Assembly: GCA_965363755.1 (NCBI GenBank)
Contig: CBDTVL010000007.1
Coordinates: 1-39,259, forward strand
DNA from: JL08 sp965363755
GTDB taxonomy: Bacteria; Pseudomonadota; Alphaproteobacteria; Rhodobacterales; Rhodobacteraceae
Direction of reading: 5' to 3'
DNA length: 39,259 bases
In this document: piece after piece, positions 8,568 through 17,258 of the stretch
Position numbering within the stretch: position 1 is the first letter of the stretch
Layout: every line of letters begins with the position of its first letter
Made by a program: the position numbers and the translations under genes
Notes under the pieces: model-generated
What the model saw: the letters and a program-made list of their open reading frames with translations, nothing else
Databases searched by the model: none
What the model was told of the DNA's origin: nothing

Positions 8568-8657
8568 TCTTTTCAAGAGTTGATAATATGCCACGTTGCT
8601 TAAAACTTCGGGAATTGGTAATGATCCTTTACCAATACGATCCAAAGGTCCTCAGCC

Positions 8658-9824
8658 ATGCCCGCCATCACCAACATCGACGATCTTAAGCGCGCCTATA
8701 AACGCCGCGTCCCACGGATGTTTTACGACTATGCCGAATCCGGCAGTTGGACCGAGCAGACCTTTCGCGATAACACTTCAGACTTTGATCAGATCAGACT
8801 GCGTCAACGTATTGCCGTCGACATGACAGGTCGAACCACAGCAGGCCAGATGGTCGGGCAAGACGTCGCTATGCCTGTTGCGCTCGCTCCGGTTGGGCTG
8901 ACCGGCATGCAAAATGCCGATGGTGAGATCAAAGCTGCCCGCGCAGCAGAGGCCTTTGGCGTTCCCTTTACCCTGTCAACAATGTCGATCTGCTCGATCG
9001 AGGATGTGGCTGAAAACACCACCAAGCCGTTCTGGTTTCAGGTTTACACACTAAAAGACGATTATTTCATGGGCCGCCTGATTGGACGGGCCAAAGACGC
9101 GGGATGTTCTGCGCTGGTGATTACAGTCGACCTGCAGATTATGGGGCAGCGGCACAAGGACATTAAAAACGGGCTTTCCGCCCCGCCCAAACTGACGCCC
9201 GGCTCAATCGTCGACATGATGACCAAGGTTCATTGGGGTCTGGGGATGCTGGGCACAAAGCGCCGCTTTTTTGGCAACATTGTCGGACACGCAACGGGCG
9301 TGACAGACCCCTCGTCGCTTTCAAGCTGGATCGGCGAGGCATTTGACCCGTCTCTGAACTGGAAGCGCATCGAACAACTGATCTCGATGTGGGATGGAAA
9401 GGTTATCTTAAAAGGTGTTCTGGACGTCGAAGACGCCAAAATGGCCGCCAAGGTCGGAGCTGATGCGATTGTGGTTTCCAATCACGGCGGTCGGCAATTG
9501 GACGGTGCATTGAGTTCGATCCGCATGCTGCCGTCGATCCTTGATGCGGTAGGTGACAAAATCGAGGTGCATCTTGATAGCGGCATCCGGTCCGGTCAAG
9601 ACGTGCTGAAAGCATTGGCGATGGGGGCTACCGGTACCTATATCGGACGCGCCTTTGTTTATGGTTTAGGCGCCATGGGACAGGAAGGCGTTCAAAAAGC
9701 ACTTGAAGTGATTCATAAGGAACTCGACACAACCATGGCGCTGGTCGGCCAACGCGACGTTAAAAACCTAAGTCGCAACGACCTGCTGATCCCTGTGGAT
9801 TTCGAAGGGCGCTGGCAAGACTGA
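8658..9824 (+). CDS. lldD: FMN-dependent L-lactate dehydrogenase (alpha-hydroxyacid dehydrogenase)
   Basis: A 388-residue TIM-barrel flavoprotein that oxidises an L-2-hydroxy acid, most likely L-lactate to pyruvate, passing electrons to the respiratory chain. The active-site motif SNHGGRQLDGA contains catalytic His276; Tyr23 lies in RMFYDYAESGSW, and the FMN phosphate motif DSGIRSGQDV is present. Length and the insert around 180-230 (GLSAPPK...GMLGTKRRF) match LldD rather than glycolate oxidase, but the two are hard to separate by eye. It is divergent from the MarR/nitroreductase pair, and the shared 147-base gap holds the candidate operators. Confidence 0.88.
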   Translation: MPAITNIDDLKRAYKRRVPRMFYDYAESGSWTEQTFRDNTSDFDQIRLRQRIAVDMTGRTTAGQMVGQDVAMPVALAPVGLTGMQNADGEIKAARAAEAFGVPFTLSTMSICSIEDVAENTTKPFWFQVYTLKDDYFMGRLIGRAKDAGCSALVITVDLQIMGQRHKDIKNGLSAPPKLTPGSIVDMMTKVHWGLGMLGTKRRFFGNIVGHATGVTDPSSLSSWIGEAFDPSLNWKRIEQLISMWDGKVILKGVLDVEDAKMAAKVGADAIVVSNHGGRQLDGALSSIRMLPSILDAVGDKIEVHLDSGIRSGQDVLKALAMGATGTYIGRAFVYGLGAMGQEGVQKALEVIHKELDTTMALVGQRDVKNLSRNDLLIPVDFEGRWQD

Positions 9825-9847
9825 CACCTGCGCGCTAGAACTGCATC

Positions 9848-10483
9848 ATGTTGATCTTTTCCGACCTGAAGTTGGCCTTTCTTGCCGTCCCCAAGACCGG
9901 GACAACAGCTGTCGAAATGGCACTGAAACCGCGCGCCGACATCGTTTTCTCAAAACAGCGCAAACACATGAATGCACAACGCTTTCATACGAGAATCGCA
10001 CCGTTCTTGCTGCAAACCTTCGATCTGATCCCCGAACGTTTAGCGGTGATGCGTGACCCGATCGAACAGATCCGAAGCTGGTACAGATACAGGAATGGCC
10101 CACGTCAGAAAAACACACCGCGAGGCACTCATGGCTGTAGCTTTGACGAGTTTGTGCTGGCGGTTATTTCGGATGATCCACCCGATTTCGCCAGAATCGG
10201 CAACCAATACAAGATGCTGACATCGGGCAATCTGAAGAAAGATGGTCAGGTTTTGGTCCATCATTTGTTTGCCTATGAAGACCAACAACAATTTCGCAGT
10301 TTTCTGAATGATCGGTTCGAAAAAGAAGTTGTCCTAAAGCTGCAAAACGTCTCACCCAATACCAGCGCTCAGTTGGATCCTGCGGTCGAGGCCAAACTGC
10401 GCACTGCCCGCGCGCGCGAGTTTGAACTTTATGACAGGGTTCTACAGGCAGGTGGACATTTGGCCAGTTTTGTTGGTCCCTGA
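9848..10483 (+). CDS. sulfotransferase-family protein
   Basis: A 211-residue protein with the 5'-phosphosulfate loop LAVPKTGTTAVE at about 12-23 (family form PKxGTT) and the 3'-phosphate motif RLAVMRDPIEQIRSWYRYR at about 64-82. These are the two PAPS-binding elements of sulfotransferases. It would transfer sulfate from PAPS to an acceptor that cannot be named; the small size is typical of the short sulfotransferase-like proteins of roseobacters. The ribosome binding site is weak. It lies 24 bases after lldD and may be read through from it. Confidence 0.8.
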   Translation: MLIFSDLKLAFLAVPKTGTTAVEMALKPRADIVFSKQRKHMNAQRFHTRIAPFLLQTFDLIPERLAVMRDPIEQIRSWYRYRNGPRQKNTPRGTHGCSFDEFVLAVISDDPPDFARIGNQYKMLTSGNLKKDGQVLVHHLFAYEDQQQFRSFLNDRFEKEVVLKLQNVSPNTSAQLDPAVEAKLRTARAREFELYDRVLQAGGHLASFVGP

Positions 10484-10589
10484 CGCCCCGAATTGCACGA
10501 TCCCGCGGGCTTGGGCAGGATCGATTGGTCAGGTGACCAGCCCGCTGTCAAAGGCCCCAGTCTAACAGCAGATAAAAAGACCAACTGGC

Positions 10590-10614
10590 CCTCTTTTCAA
10601 GGCCGCAAAAGAGG
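10590..10614 (+). promoter_or_regulatory. hairpin 1 in the rplY 5' region
   Basis: CCTCTTTT (10590-10597) and AAAAGAGG (10607-10614) form a perfect 8-bp stem with a 9-base loop, 71 bases before rplY. With the next hairpin it could form a structured leader; alternatively it is a weak terminator for the gene before. Confidence 0.4.
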
Positions 10615-10633
10615 TCTATACGCGCGACTTCAC

Positions 10634-10662
10634 GCGGGACTACAGCCTTGGAGGAGTCCCGC
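10634..10662 (+). promoter_or_regulatory. hairpin 2 in the rplY 5' region
   Basis: GCGGGAC (10634-10640) and GTCCCGC (10656-10662) form a perfect 7-bp stem with a 15-base loop containing GGAGGA, 22 bases before the rplY ATG. Ribosomal protein genes are often controlled by leader structures that mimic the rRNA site; this is a candidate, not a known element. Confidence 0.4.
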
Positions 10663-10684
10663 CCTTACATCTTTGGAGAATAAC

Positions 10685-11341
10685 ATGGCTGGAGCAATCC
10701 CAGACTTTGAAGTTCAGGAACGCACGGGGACAGGCAAGGGCGCCGCTCGTCAGGCACGCCGCGATGGCATGGTTCCTGGAATCGTTTATGGCGGCGGTGA
10801 AGACCCCGTTGCAATCAACGTTCCTTTTAACGCCCTTTTCAAGCGGCTGAAGCAAGGACGTTTTCTGTCGACCCTGCTCAACCTGAAAATGGACGGGCAC
10901 GATGACGTGCGTGTGATCTGCCGGAACGTGCAGCGCGATGTGGTCAAAGACCTGCCGACACATCTAGACCTGATGCGCCTTAAGCGCACAACCAAGATCA
11001 ACCTGTTCATTCACGTCGATTTCATCAACGAAGAAGAATGCCCCGGCCTGAAACGTGGCGGCGTTCTGACAGTTGTACGTCCCGAGGTTGAGTTGAAAGT
11101 GACTGCGGGTGACATCCCTGAAAACCTGACTGCTGATTTGACCGGTCTGGAAGTCGGCGACACGATCACTATTTCGGCGATCCAGCTTCCCGCAGGCGCG
11201 AAGACGACAATTGATCGTGACTTCGTGATTGCCAATATTTCGGCCCCATCCGGCCTGCGCTCTTCCGACAATGAGGAAGAAGATGAAGGCGAAGAAGTGG
11301 CTGCAGATGCAGTGGAAGCAACCGAGCAATCCGACGATTGA
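10685..11341 (+). CDS. rplY: 50S ribosomal protein L25 / general stress protein Ctc
   Basis: A 218-residue protein of the long (CTC/TL5) form of L25. The N-terminal half (about 1-95, VQERTGTGKGAARQARRDG and VICRNVQRDVVKD) is the 5S rRNA-binding domain; the C-terminal beta domain runs to about 190, followed by an acidic tail (SDNEEEDEGEEV). The start MAGAIPDFEV at 10685 has GGAG upstream and matches family proteins; an open frame extends upstream to 10493 but is non-conserved in style. It sits upstream of pth, a common alphaproteobacterial pair, with a terminator between them. Confidence 0.95.
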   Translation: MAGAIPDFEVQERTGTGKGAARQARRDGMVPGIVYGGGEDPVAINVPFNALFKRLKQGRFLSTLLNLKMDGHDDVRVICRNVQRDVVKDLPTHLDLMRLKRTTKINLFIHVDFINEEECPGLKRGGVLTVVRPEVELKVTAGDIPENLTADLTGLEVGDTITISAIQLPAGAKTTIDRDFVIANISAPSGLRSSDNEEEDEGEEVAADAVEATEQSDD

Positions 11342-11371
11342 TCCATGCTTTCCGTTTAAGTGATAAGATTG

Positions 11372-11400
11372 CGGGGCCTGCGGGCCCCGTATTTCGTTTT
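11372..11400 (+). terminator. rho-independent terminator after rplY
   Basis: CGGGGCC (11372-11378), loop TGCG, GGCCCCG (11383-11389): a perfect 7-bp GC-rich stem followed by a T-rich stretch ending TTTT at 11397-11400. It lies 30 bases after the rplY stop. Confidence 0.8.
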
Positions 11401-11447
11401 GGCACCGGCCCTGTTAAACCCAGAACAACGCGACGCAGGAGAATGAG

Positions 11448-12131
11448 ATGCGCCTGATTGTTGGCCTGGGAAATCCCGGCCCCAAATTTGCGGGACACCG
11501 GCACAATATCGGTTACATGGCCGTGAACCGGATCGCTGCAGATCATGGCTTTGGCCCCTGGAAATCAAAGTTTCAGGGCGTGATCAGTGAAGGTCGTTTT
11601 GGCAGCGACAGGGTTGTCCTGCTCAAACCCGAAACGTTCATGAACAATTCTGGCCAGTCCGTGGGCGAAGCAATGCGGTTTTACAAGCTGAGCCCGTCAG
11701 AGGTGACAGTTCTGCACGACGAAATTGATCTGGCTCCCGGCAAGGTACGGGCCAAGAAATCCGGAGGTCATGCCGGCCATAACGGGCTTCGATCTCTTCA
11801 CGCTCATATCGGTGACACCTACGGCAGGGTACGTCTGGGTGTTGGCCACCCCGGGCACAAAGATCGTGTGCCCTCCTACGTCCTGCACGATTTTGCCAAG
11901 GCTGATCAGGATTGGCTTGAGGACGTCATAAGCGGCATCTCGGACGGGGCGGCCTATCTGGCGGCAGGTGACGACGGCCGGTTCATGAACGCCGTTGCGT
12001 TGCGCGTTACCCCACCTCGTTCAAGCACCACCAAAACCGTGGCCGCTGATCAGAAGAAAGAGCCACCAGCACCCGAACCTGAACGCGACACCCGGTCAGC
12101 ATTGCAGAAATTGGCTGATCGCTTCCGATGA
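11448..12131 (+). CDS. pth: peptidyl-tRNA hydrolase
   Basis: A 227-residue enzyme that releases peptides from peptidyl-tRNA dropped by ribosomes. It starts MRLIVGLGNPGPKFAGHRHNIG with catalytic His19, then FMNNSGQSV (substrate Asn) and VLHDEIDL (Asp). The core is normal; there is an extra C-terminal tail (about 190-227) rich in Pro, Lys and Glu ending in LQKLADRFR, seen in roseobacter homologues. A good AGGAG lies upstream. Its last bases overlap the following DUF2332 gene (ATGA), so the two are coupled. Confidence 0.96.
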   Translation: MRLIVGLGNPGPKFAGHRHNIGYMAVNRIAADHGFGPWKSKFQGVISEGRFGSDRVVLLKPETFMNNSGQSVGEAMRFYKLSPSEVTVLHDEIDLAPGKVRAKKSGGHAGHNGLRSLHAHIGDTYGRVRLGVGHPGHKDRVPSYVLHDFAKADQDWLEDVISGISDGAAYLAAGDDGRFMNAVALRVTPPRSSTTKTVAADQKKEPPAPEPERDTRSALQKLADRFR

Positions 12132-13165
12132 CTCTGGCTGAGGCTTTCCTCAGTCAGGCGCGGTCCTGCGAGACACTCGGCTCTCCTTTCATGGGCCAAT
12201 TATTGCGATTGTTGGCACGGATCTGGCCTGCCGAAAGCACAATCGGAAAGGTTTGCACAAATTGGCCGGCCCCGGACCTTGGTCCAAACGGCGCCTCTTT
12301 GCCTTTGCGCATTGCCGGCGGACTGCATGCACTGATCTTGTTAGAACGCGCGCCTGAACTAACAGCTGCATACCCGCCCAATCATGTCAGTGATGATCAG
12401 TTGGGCGTAGCGGTTCTAGCGGCGCTGAACCATCACGAATTATTTCTGCTGGACTGGGTTCAAAGCCCCCCACAAACCAACGAGGTGCGCCGCAGCGCCG
12501 CTCTGATTGCGACCGGCCATTGGTTGGCTGGCCGATATGACTTACCGTTCATTGTCTCGGAACTGGGGGCAAGTGCCGGTCTGAATCTCATGTGGGATCA
12601 ATTCGCGTTGCACACAAGCGCGGGCAAGCTCGGCCCCGCCAATGCCCCCTTAACCCTACGCCCCGATTGGTCAGGCACCCTCCCTGCCCGCGCGCGGTTC
12701 AGAGTGACAGATCGGCGCGGGGTTGACTTGAACCCGTTGGAAAGCAGGAAACCGGATCATGCGCTTCGCCTTTTTGCCTATCTTTGGCCTGACCAGCCAC
12801 ATCGGGCCGAACTCACCCTGGCGGCCATCGCAACGCAGGATGCACCGGTGGATCGAGGCGATGCAATTGACTGGCTTGAGCAGCGTCTGCCGTCGGTCCC
12901 TGCGGGCCACTTGCACCTGATTTATCACACCATCGCTTGGCAATATTTTCCGCCCGAGGTGACACTACGTGGCACCAGAACTATCGAAGCGGCGGGCGCG
13001 CGCGCAACGCCTGACAACCCATTGGCGTGGCTCGCACTTGAAAGTGACGCAGTTCCAAATGGTGCCGCGTTGACCCTGCGAGTCTGGCCCGGCGATCAGA
13101 CGATTTTACTGGGACGGGCGGATTACCATGGTCGCTGGGTACGCTGGGATGGGCCAGCCGGATAA
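12128..13165 (+). CDS. DUF2332 family protein
   Basis: A 345-residue soluble protein of unknown function recognised as DUF2332 by its layout: an N-terminal helical part, LPLRIAGGLHALIL near 60-73, the motif SELGASAGLNLMWDQF near 145-160 (a glycine-rich turn like that of SAM-binding folds) and a C-terminal HLIYHTIAWQYFPPE. The start overlaps the pth stop by four bases. It might be a methyltransferase-like enzyme judging from the ELGASAGLNL motif, but this is only a resemblance. No signal peptide. Confidence 0.8.
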   Translation: MTLAEAFLSQARSCETLGSPFMGQLLRLLARIWPAESTIGKVCTNWPAPDLGPNGASLPLRIAGGLHALILLERAPELTAAYPPNHVSDDQLGVAVLAALNHHELFLLDWVQSPPQTNEVRRSAALIATGHWLAGRYDLPFIVSELGASAGLNLMWDQFALHTSAGKLGPANAPLTLRPDWSGTLPARARFRVTDRRGVDLNPLESRKPDHALRLFAYLWPDQPHRAELTLAAIATQDAPVDRGDAIDWLEQRLPSVPAGHLHLIYHTIAWQYFPPEVTLRGTRTIEAAGARATPDNPLAWLALESDAVPNGAALTLRVWPGDQTILLGRADYHGRWVRWDGPAG

Positions 13166-13233
13166 TTCCTCACAATCAAAGGATTGCGCGTAGCAGAGCG
13201 CCATGATCTTTTACCCCGAGAAAAGGGCATTTC

Positions 13234-14397
13234 ATGCGTACATTCGGAAAATGGCTTGGCCGCCTCTTAGTGGCTCTCATCCTCGCGATCGTCGTCATGG
13301 GCGTCTGGAAACGCGAAGAAATCATGCGGCTTCTGGCGGTGAATTCGCTGTTTTCCGAAGACAAGATCATAAGCAACTTCAGCCACATGAACGATGCATT
13401 TTTGTCGGTGGACGTGTCGCGAGGCGGCCGCGCAACAACTGACCTGCCTTATGGGCCGGATACAACCTTGCCAGCCCAGGTCGGCAAATGGATCGAAGAT
13501 CGCGACGTGACGGCGCTTGTGGTGCTCAAAGACGGACAGATCATCTTTGAGGAATACTATCTTGGCACGAGCGCGCAGGATCTGCGGATTTCATGGTCCG
13601 TCGCCAAGAGTTTTTTATCTGCGCTTTTCGGAGTACTGGTGAGCGAGGGGGCAATCTCCTCGCTTGACGACCCGGTGACGAAATACGTGCCCGTACTGAT
13701 TGGCGGGGCCTATGATGGCACAACCCTCCGCGACGTCCTGAACATGACAAGCGGCGTTACATTTGACGAAGATTATCTGGACTTCAATTCCGATATCAAC
13801 CGCATGGGCCGGGTGCTGGCGCTGGGTGGCAAAATGGATGATTTTGCGGCCGGGTTGAGCGAAACCTTCATCGCCCCCGGGGTGCAATGGCAATATGTTT
13901 CGATTGATACACATATTGTGAGCATGGTCGTGCGCGGTGCAACTGGGCGCTCTATTCCGGATTTGCTATCGGAAAAAATTATTGCACCCCTTGGGCTTGA
14001 ACAGACCCCCTATTATATCTCGGATGGCGCGGGGGTGGCCTTTGTGCTGGGCGGACTTAATCTAACCACCCGCGATTATGCCCGCTTTGGGCAGATGTTT
14101 CTTCAAAACGGGGCCTATGATGGGCAACAGATTGTTCCGCCCGATTGGGTAGCGGCATCAACGATCCCCAGCGCACCGACCGCGCCGGGCAAGCTTGGTT
14201 ATGGTTACCAGTGGTGGATTCCACAGGGCGCATCGGCCGGAGAATTTATGGGGCGTGGGATTTATGGCCAATACTTATATATTAACCAGGGAAAGGGCAT
14301 GGTAATTGCCACTAACGCCGCGGACCGTCGATTTCGCGATGCCGGGGTCACGGACGAGAACATTGCCATCTTTCGCGCTATCGCGGACAGCCTTTAG
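13234..14397 (+). CDS. membrane-anchored serine hydrolase, beta-lactamase (class C) family
   Basis: A 387-residue protein with one N-terminal membrane anchor (about 8-25, LGRLLVALILAIVVMGVW) and a periplasmic beta-lactamase-fold domain. The SxxK motif is SVAK (Ser122, Lys125), and the Tyr motif is YVS (Tyr221), as in class C beta-lactamases, NylB-type hydrolases and esterases. The third motif is not obvious. It may be an esterase, peptidase or amide hydrolase; antibiotic resistance should not be assumed. The DUF2237 gene follows eight bases later in the same direction. Confidence 0.82.
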   Translation: MRTFGKWLGRLLVALILAIVVMGVWKREEIMRLLAVNSLFSEDKIISNFSHMNDAFLSVDVSRGGRATTDLPYGPDTTLPAQVGKWIEDRDVTALVVLKDGQIIFEEYYLGTSAQDLRISWSVAKSFLSALFGVLVSEGAISSLDDPVTKYVPVLIGGAYDGTTLRDVLNMTSGVTFDEDYLDFNSDINRMGRVLALGGKMDDFAAGLSETFIAPGVQWQYVSIDTHIVSMVVRGATGRSIPDLLSEKIIAPLGLEQTPYYISDGAGVAFVLGGLNLTTRDYARFGQMFLQNGAYDGQQIVPPDWVAASTIPSAPTAPGKLGYGYQWWIPQGASAGEFMGRGIYGQYLYINQGKGMVIATNAADRRFRDAGVTDENIAIFRAIADSL

Positions 14398-14405
14398 AGG
14401 ACGCT

Positions 14406-14783
14406 ATGCAACCTGACGACAAAATCAACGTATTGGGCGGCCCCTTGCTGCTTTGCAGCTCTGAGCCAATGACCGGTTTTTTTCGGGATGGTCACTGCAA
14501 CACCTGTGCAGAGGATCAGGGCTCACACACTGTGTGTGCGGTGATGACGGCAGAATTTCTCGCCTACTCTAAATATGTCGGCAATGACCTAAGCACATCG
14601 CGCCCGGAGTTTGGTTTTGCGGGCCTCAAAGACGGTGACAGCTGGTGTCTGTGCGCGTCAAGGTTTCTGCAAGCCCACGATGAAGGCTGTGCTCCAAAAG
14701 TGAACCTTGTTGCAACCCACAGAAGGGCGCTGAGTATCGTGGCGTTGGATATTCTGAAACAACACGCGCTTCCTAAACCATAA
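14406..14783 (+). CDS. DUF2237 family protein
   Basis: A 125-residue small protein recognised as DUF2237: NVLGGPLLLCS at the start, MTGFFRDGHCNTC, QGSHTVCAVMTAEFL, GNDLSTSRPEFGFAGL and DSWCLCASRF. Several Cys and His residues are conserved in the family, hinting at a metal or redox site. Function unknown. It probably shares a transcript with the preceding serine hydrolase. Confidence 0.87.
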   Translation: MQPDDKINVLGGPLLLCSSEPMTGFFRDGHCNTCAEDQGSHTVCAVMTAEFLAYSKYVGNDLSTSRPEFGFAGLKDGDSWCLCASRFLQAHDEGCAPKVNLVATHRRALSIVALDILKQHALPKP

Positions 14784-14848
14784 CCTGTCTGTCGCCAGTC
14801 ACCTTTAATTGCTGTCGAAAATTACATCGTTTTCCGTCGGACCAGAAG

Positions 14849-14864
14849 AACGGCACCCGCCGTT
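14849..14864. terminator. small hairpin between convergent DUF2237 and trpB genes
   Basis: AACGGC (14849-14854), loop ACCC, GCCGTT (14859-14864). On the minus strand it is followed by CTTCT, on the plus strand by TCAG. A short bidirectional terminator is likely from its place between two stops, though it lacks a strong T run. Confidence 0.4.
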
Positions 14865-14883
14865 TCAGACGACGACATCAGGC

Positions 14884-16116
14884 CTACTGCCCCACATCGA
14901 TTTCAATTCCAAGCGCCTTTGCAACGGTGAAGATGTCCTTATCGCCACGGCCACACATGTTCATGCAGATCAGATGGTCCTTTGGTAATCCAGGCGCTAT
15001 CTTCATCACATGGGCCAGCGCATGGCTCGGTTCGAGCGCCGGAATGATCCCTTCAAGCGTGCAGGACAACTGGAAGGCCTCCAGCGCCTCAACGTCCGTG
15101 ATCGAGACATATTGTGCGCGGCCGATTTCGTGAAGCCACGCGTGTTCTGGCCCAATACCAGGGTAATCAAGCCCTGCCGAGATCGAAAACCCTTCCAATA
15201 TCTGCCCATCATCATCCTGCAGCAGATAAGTGCGGTTGCCATGTAGAACGCCGGGGCGGCCCCCCGTCAGGGATGCGCAATGCTCCATCTTTGCATTCAC
15301 TCCCTTGCCACCTGCTTCGACCCCAATGATGTTGACATCTTTGTCATCGAGAAACGGGTAGAACAGGCCCATTGCGTTGGATCCGCCACCGATCGCAGCA
15401 ATCAGAGTATCTGGAAATCGCCCTTCTGCAGCCGTCATCTGCTCGCGTACTTCTTTGCCGATAATCGACTGAAAGTCACGGACCATGGCCGGATAAGGGT
15501 GTGGACCTGCAACGGTACCGATGCAGTAGAACGTATCGCGCACATTTGTGACCCAGTCCCGCAACGCATCGTTCATTGCGTCTTTCAGTGTACCACGTCC
15601 CGAGGTTACCGACACAACTTCGGCCCCCAACAGGCGCATGCGGAATACGTTTGGCGCCTGACGCTCAACATCATGCGCACCCATGTAGACTATGCATTTC
15701 AGACCGAATTTCGCACAGACCGTTGCGGTTGCAACGCCGTGCTGGCCCGCTCCTGTTTCTGCAATAATGCGTGTCTTTCCCATACGGCGGGCCAAAATGA
15801 TCTGGCCCAGCACATTGTTGATCTTGTGCGCGCCGGTATGATTCAGCTCATCCCGCTTCATGTAGATTTTTGCGCCGCCCAGATGTTCGGTCAGCCGCTC
15901 AGCATGATATAATGGGCTTGGGCGACCCACATAGTGAGTCCACAAATCCTGCATTTCCGCCCAGAAACCATCGTCGGTTTTGGCCTTTTCATATTCCTCC
16001 TCAAGGCTAAGGATCAGCGGCATTAATGTCTCGGACACAAACCGGCCACCGAAATCACCAAACCGGCCGTTTTCGTCCGGGCCAGTCATGAATGAATTGA
16101 ACAGATCATTTGCCAT
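14884..16116 (-). CDS. trpB: tryptophan synthase beta chain
   Basis: A 410-residue PLP enzyme that joins indole and serine to tryptophan. The PLP Schiff-base lysine is Lys98 in NHTGAHKINN, the catalytic Glu lies in ETGAGQHGVA, and the PLP phosphate loop is GGGSNAMGLF. All parts are intact and the length is usual. GGAGG lies upstream of the ATG at 16116. It follows trpF with a GNAT gene placed between, 14 bases upstream. Confidence 0.97.
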   Translation of the reverse strand: MANDLFNSFMTGPDENGRFGDFGGRFVSETLMPLILSLEEEYEKAKTDDGFWAEMQDLWTHYVGRPSPLYHAERLTEHLGGAKIYMKRDELNHTGAHKINNVLGQIILARRMGKTRIIAETGAGQHGVATATVCAKFGLKCIVYMGAHDVERQAPNVFRMRLLGAEVVSVTSGRGTLKDAMNDALRDWVTNVRDTFYCIGTVAGPHPYPAMVRDFQSIIGKEVREQMTAAEGRFPDTLIAAIGGGSNAMGLFYPFLDDKDVNIIGVEAGGKGVNAKMEHCASLTGGRPGVLHGNRTYLLQDDDGQILEGFSISAGLDYPGIGPEHAWLHEIGRAQYVSITDVEALEAFQLSCTLEGIIPALEPSHALAHVMKIAPGLPKDHLICMNMCGRGDKDIFTVAKALGIEIDVGQ

Positions 16117-16130
16117 ATCGGCCTCCGCAA

Positions 16131-16580
16131 TCAGGTCAGATCGCGTTTATACCCGATGTGCGAGGGGGTAAAGCCAAGGCGTTCATAGAACCGGGCACTA
16201 TCTGTGCGGGTCTTGTTCATTGTCAGTTGCATCAGACTACATCCGACTGCTCGCGCCCGCATTTCGGCATCTGAAATCATCGCCTCCCCTATCTTCAGAC
16301 CCCGCACATCGCCCGCCACACGGACACTTTCGATCTGGGCGCGCCGCGCAGCCCTAAGGGACAAACCGCTGATGATTGTCAGTTGGTAAGTTGCGATGAT
16401 CCGACCTGCCAGTTCCCCGACAACCAAGGTGTTGTTGCCTTCGCCCTGCATACGCCGAAATGCTTCCTGATACTGCGACAGGTCAGAACCTTCCCGTTGA
16501 TTGCCAAGAGTGTCATCCCGCAAAAGCGCCACAATTTCTGGCACGTCTGCCAACGAAGCATCGCGAAAGAGGACGTTCAT
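16131..16580 (-). CDS. GNAT-family N-acetyltransferase
   Basis: A 149-residue GNAT protein. The acetyl-CoA-binding motif A is seen as VRGLKIGEAMISDAEMRARA at about 94-113 (a RxxxxG-type turn), and motif B as TDSARFYERLGF near the end. It acetylates an unknown amine, perhaps a ribosomal protein or small metabolite. The start overlaps the trpF stop by four bases and it ends 14 bases before trpB, so it is part of the trpF-trpB transcript even though it has no known role in tryptophan synthesis. Confidence 0.88.
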   Translation of the reverse strand: MNVLFRDASLADVPEIVALLRDDTLGNQREGSDLSQYQEAFRRMQGEGNNTLVVGELAGRIIATYQLTIISGLSLRAARRAQIESVRVAGDVRGLKIGEAMISDAEMRARAVGCSLMQLTMNKTRTDSARFYERLGFTPSHIGYKRDLT

Positions 16581-17224
16581 GCGACTTTTGCGGCGGCCAC
16601 AAAAGCCCGCATCAGGTCAGGATCCTTTACGCCCGGCGCGCTTTCTATGCCTGAACTCACGTCGACCTGCCGCGCGCCCGTCAGGCGCACCGCTTCGGCC
16701 ACATTGTCCGGTGTCAATCCACCCGCGAGCATCCAGGGCACGGGCCAGCGCCGCCCGGCGATCAGTTGCCAGTCAAAGGCAAGCCCGTTGCCGCCGGGCA
16801 ATTGCGCATCTTTGGGGGGCTTGGCATCTACCAAGACCTGATCGGCGACCCGGCAATAGGTATCAAGCGCGACAAGGTCACTTGATGTGGCCACACCAAC
16901 AGCCTTCATCACCGGCAAGCCGTAACGGGCCTTGATGGCCCGCACCCGGTCTGGTGTTTCGGAGCCGTGCAATTGCAACATGTCCAGCGGCACTGCAGAC
17001 GTCACCAAATCCAGCATCGCATCATCGGCGTCTACGATAAGGCCAACTTTACATATCCCCGCGGGAACAGCTGCAGACATCGCCGCCGCGCGGGCCACAT
17101 CCAAATGGCGTGGCGATTTTGGGAAGAACACGAATCCCACATAGGCGGCACCTGCCGCAACTGCCACATCAATATCAGAGAGCGCCGTTAAACCGCAAAG
17201 TTTGACACGGATATCCAAGGTCAT
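16577..17224 (-). CDS. trpF: phosphoribosylanthranilate isomerase
   Basis: A 215-residue TIM barrel: VKLCGLT near residue 7 with the catalytic Cys, VGFVFFPKSPRH, LQLHGSETPD, VDAKPPK with the second catalytic Asp, and the phosphate-binding MLAGGLTPDNV and DVSSGIESAPGVKD. It converts phosphoribosylanthranilate to CdRP. The start at 17224 has only a weak AAAGG site. It lies 34 bases after lapA and is coupled by ATGA to the GNAT gene. Confidence 0.95.
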   Translation of the reverse strand: MTLDIRVKLCGLTALSDIDVAVAAGAAYVGFVFFPKSPRHLDVARAAAMSAAVPAGICKVGLIVDADDAMLDLVTSAVPLDMLQLHGSETPDRVRAIKARYGLPVMKAVGVATSSDLVALDTYCRVADQVLVDAKPPKDAQLPGGNGLAFDWQLIAGRRWPVPWMLAGGLTPDNVAEAVRLTGARQVDVSSGIESAPGVKDPDLMRAFVAAAKVA

Positions 17225-17258
17225 CGTCTAAGCCTTTGGTCAATAGTGATCAGTCGGC

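Noticed and set aside
10493..10684. N-terminal extension of rplY
   Set aside because: It spans the two leader hairpins and has no L25-like sequence; the ATG at 10685 has a good ribosome binding site.
13234..14397. Antibiotic-resistance beta-lactamase
   Set aside because: SxxK and YxS are shared by esterases, peptidases and amide hydrolases; a membrane anchor and housekeeping neighbours do not suggest resistance.
15280..15912. 210-codon plus-strand open frame opposite trpB
   Set aside because: Shadow of trpB; composition is unlike a real protein.
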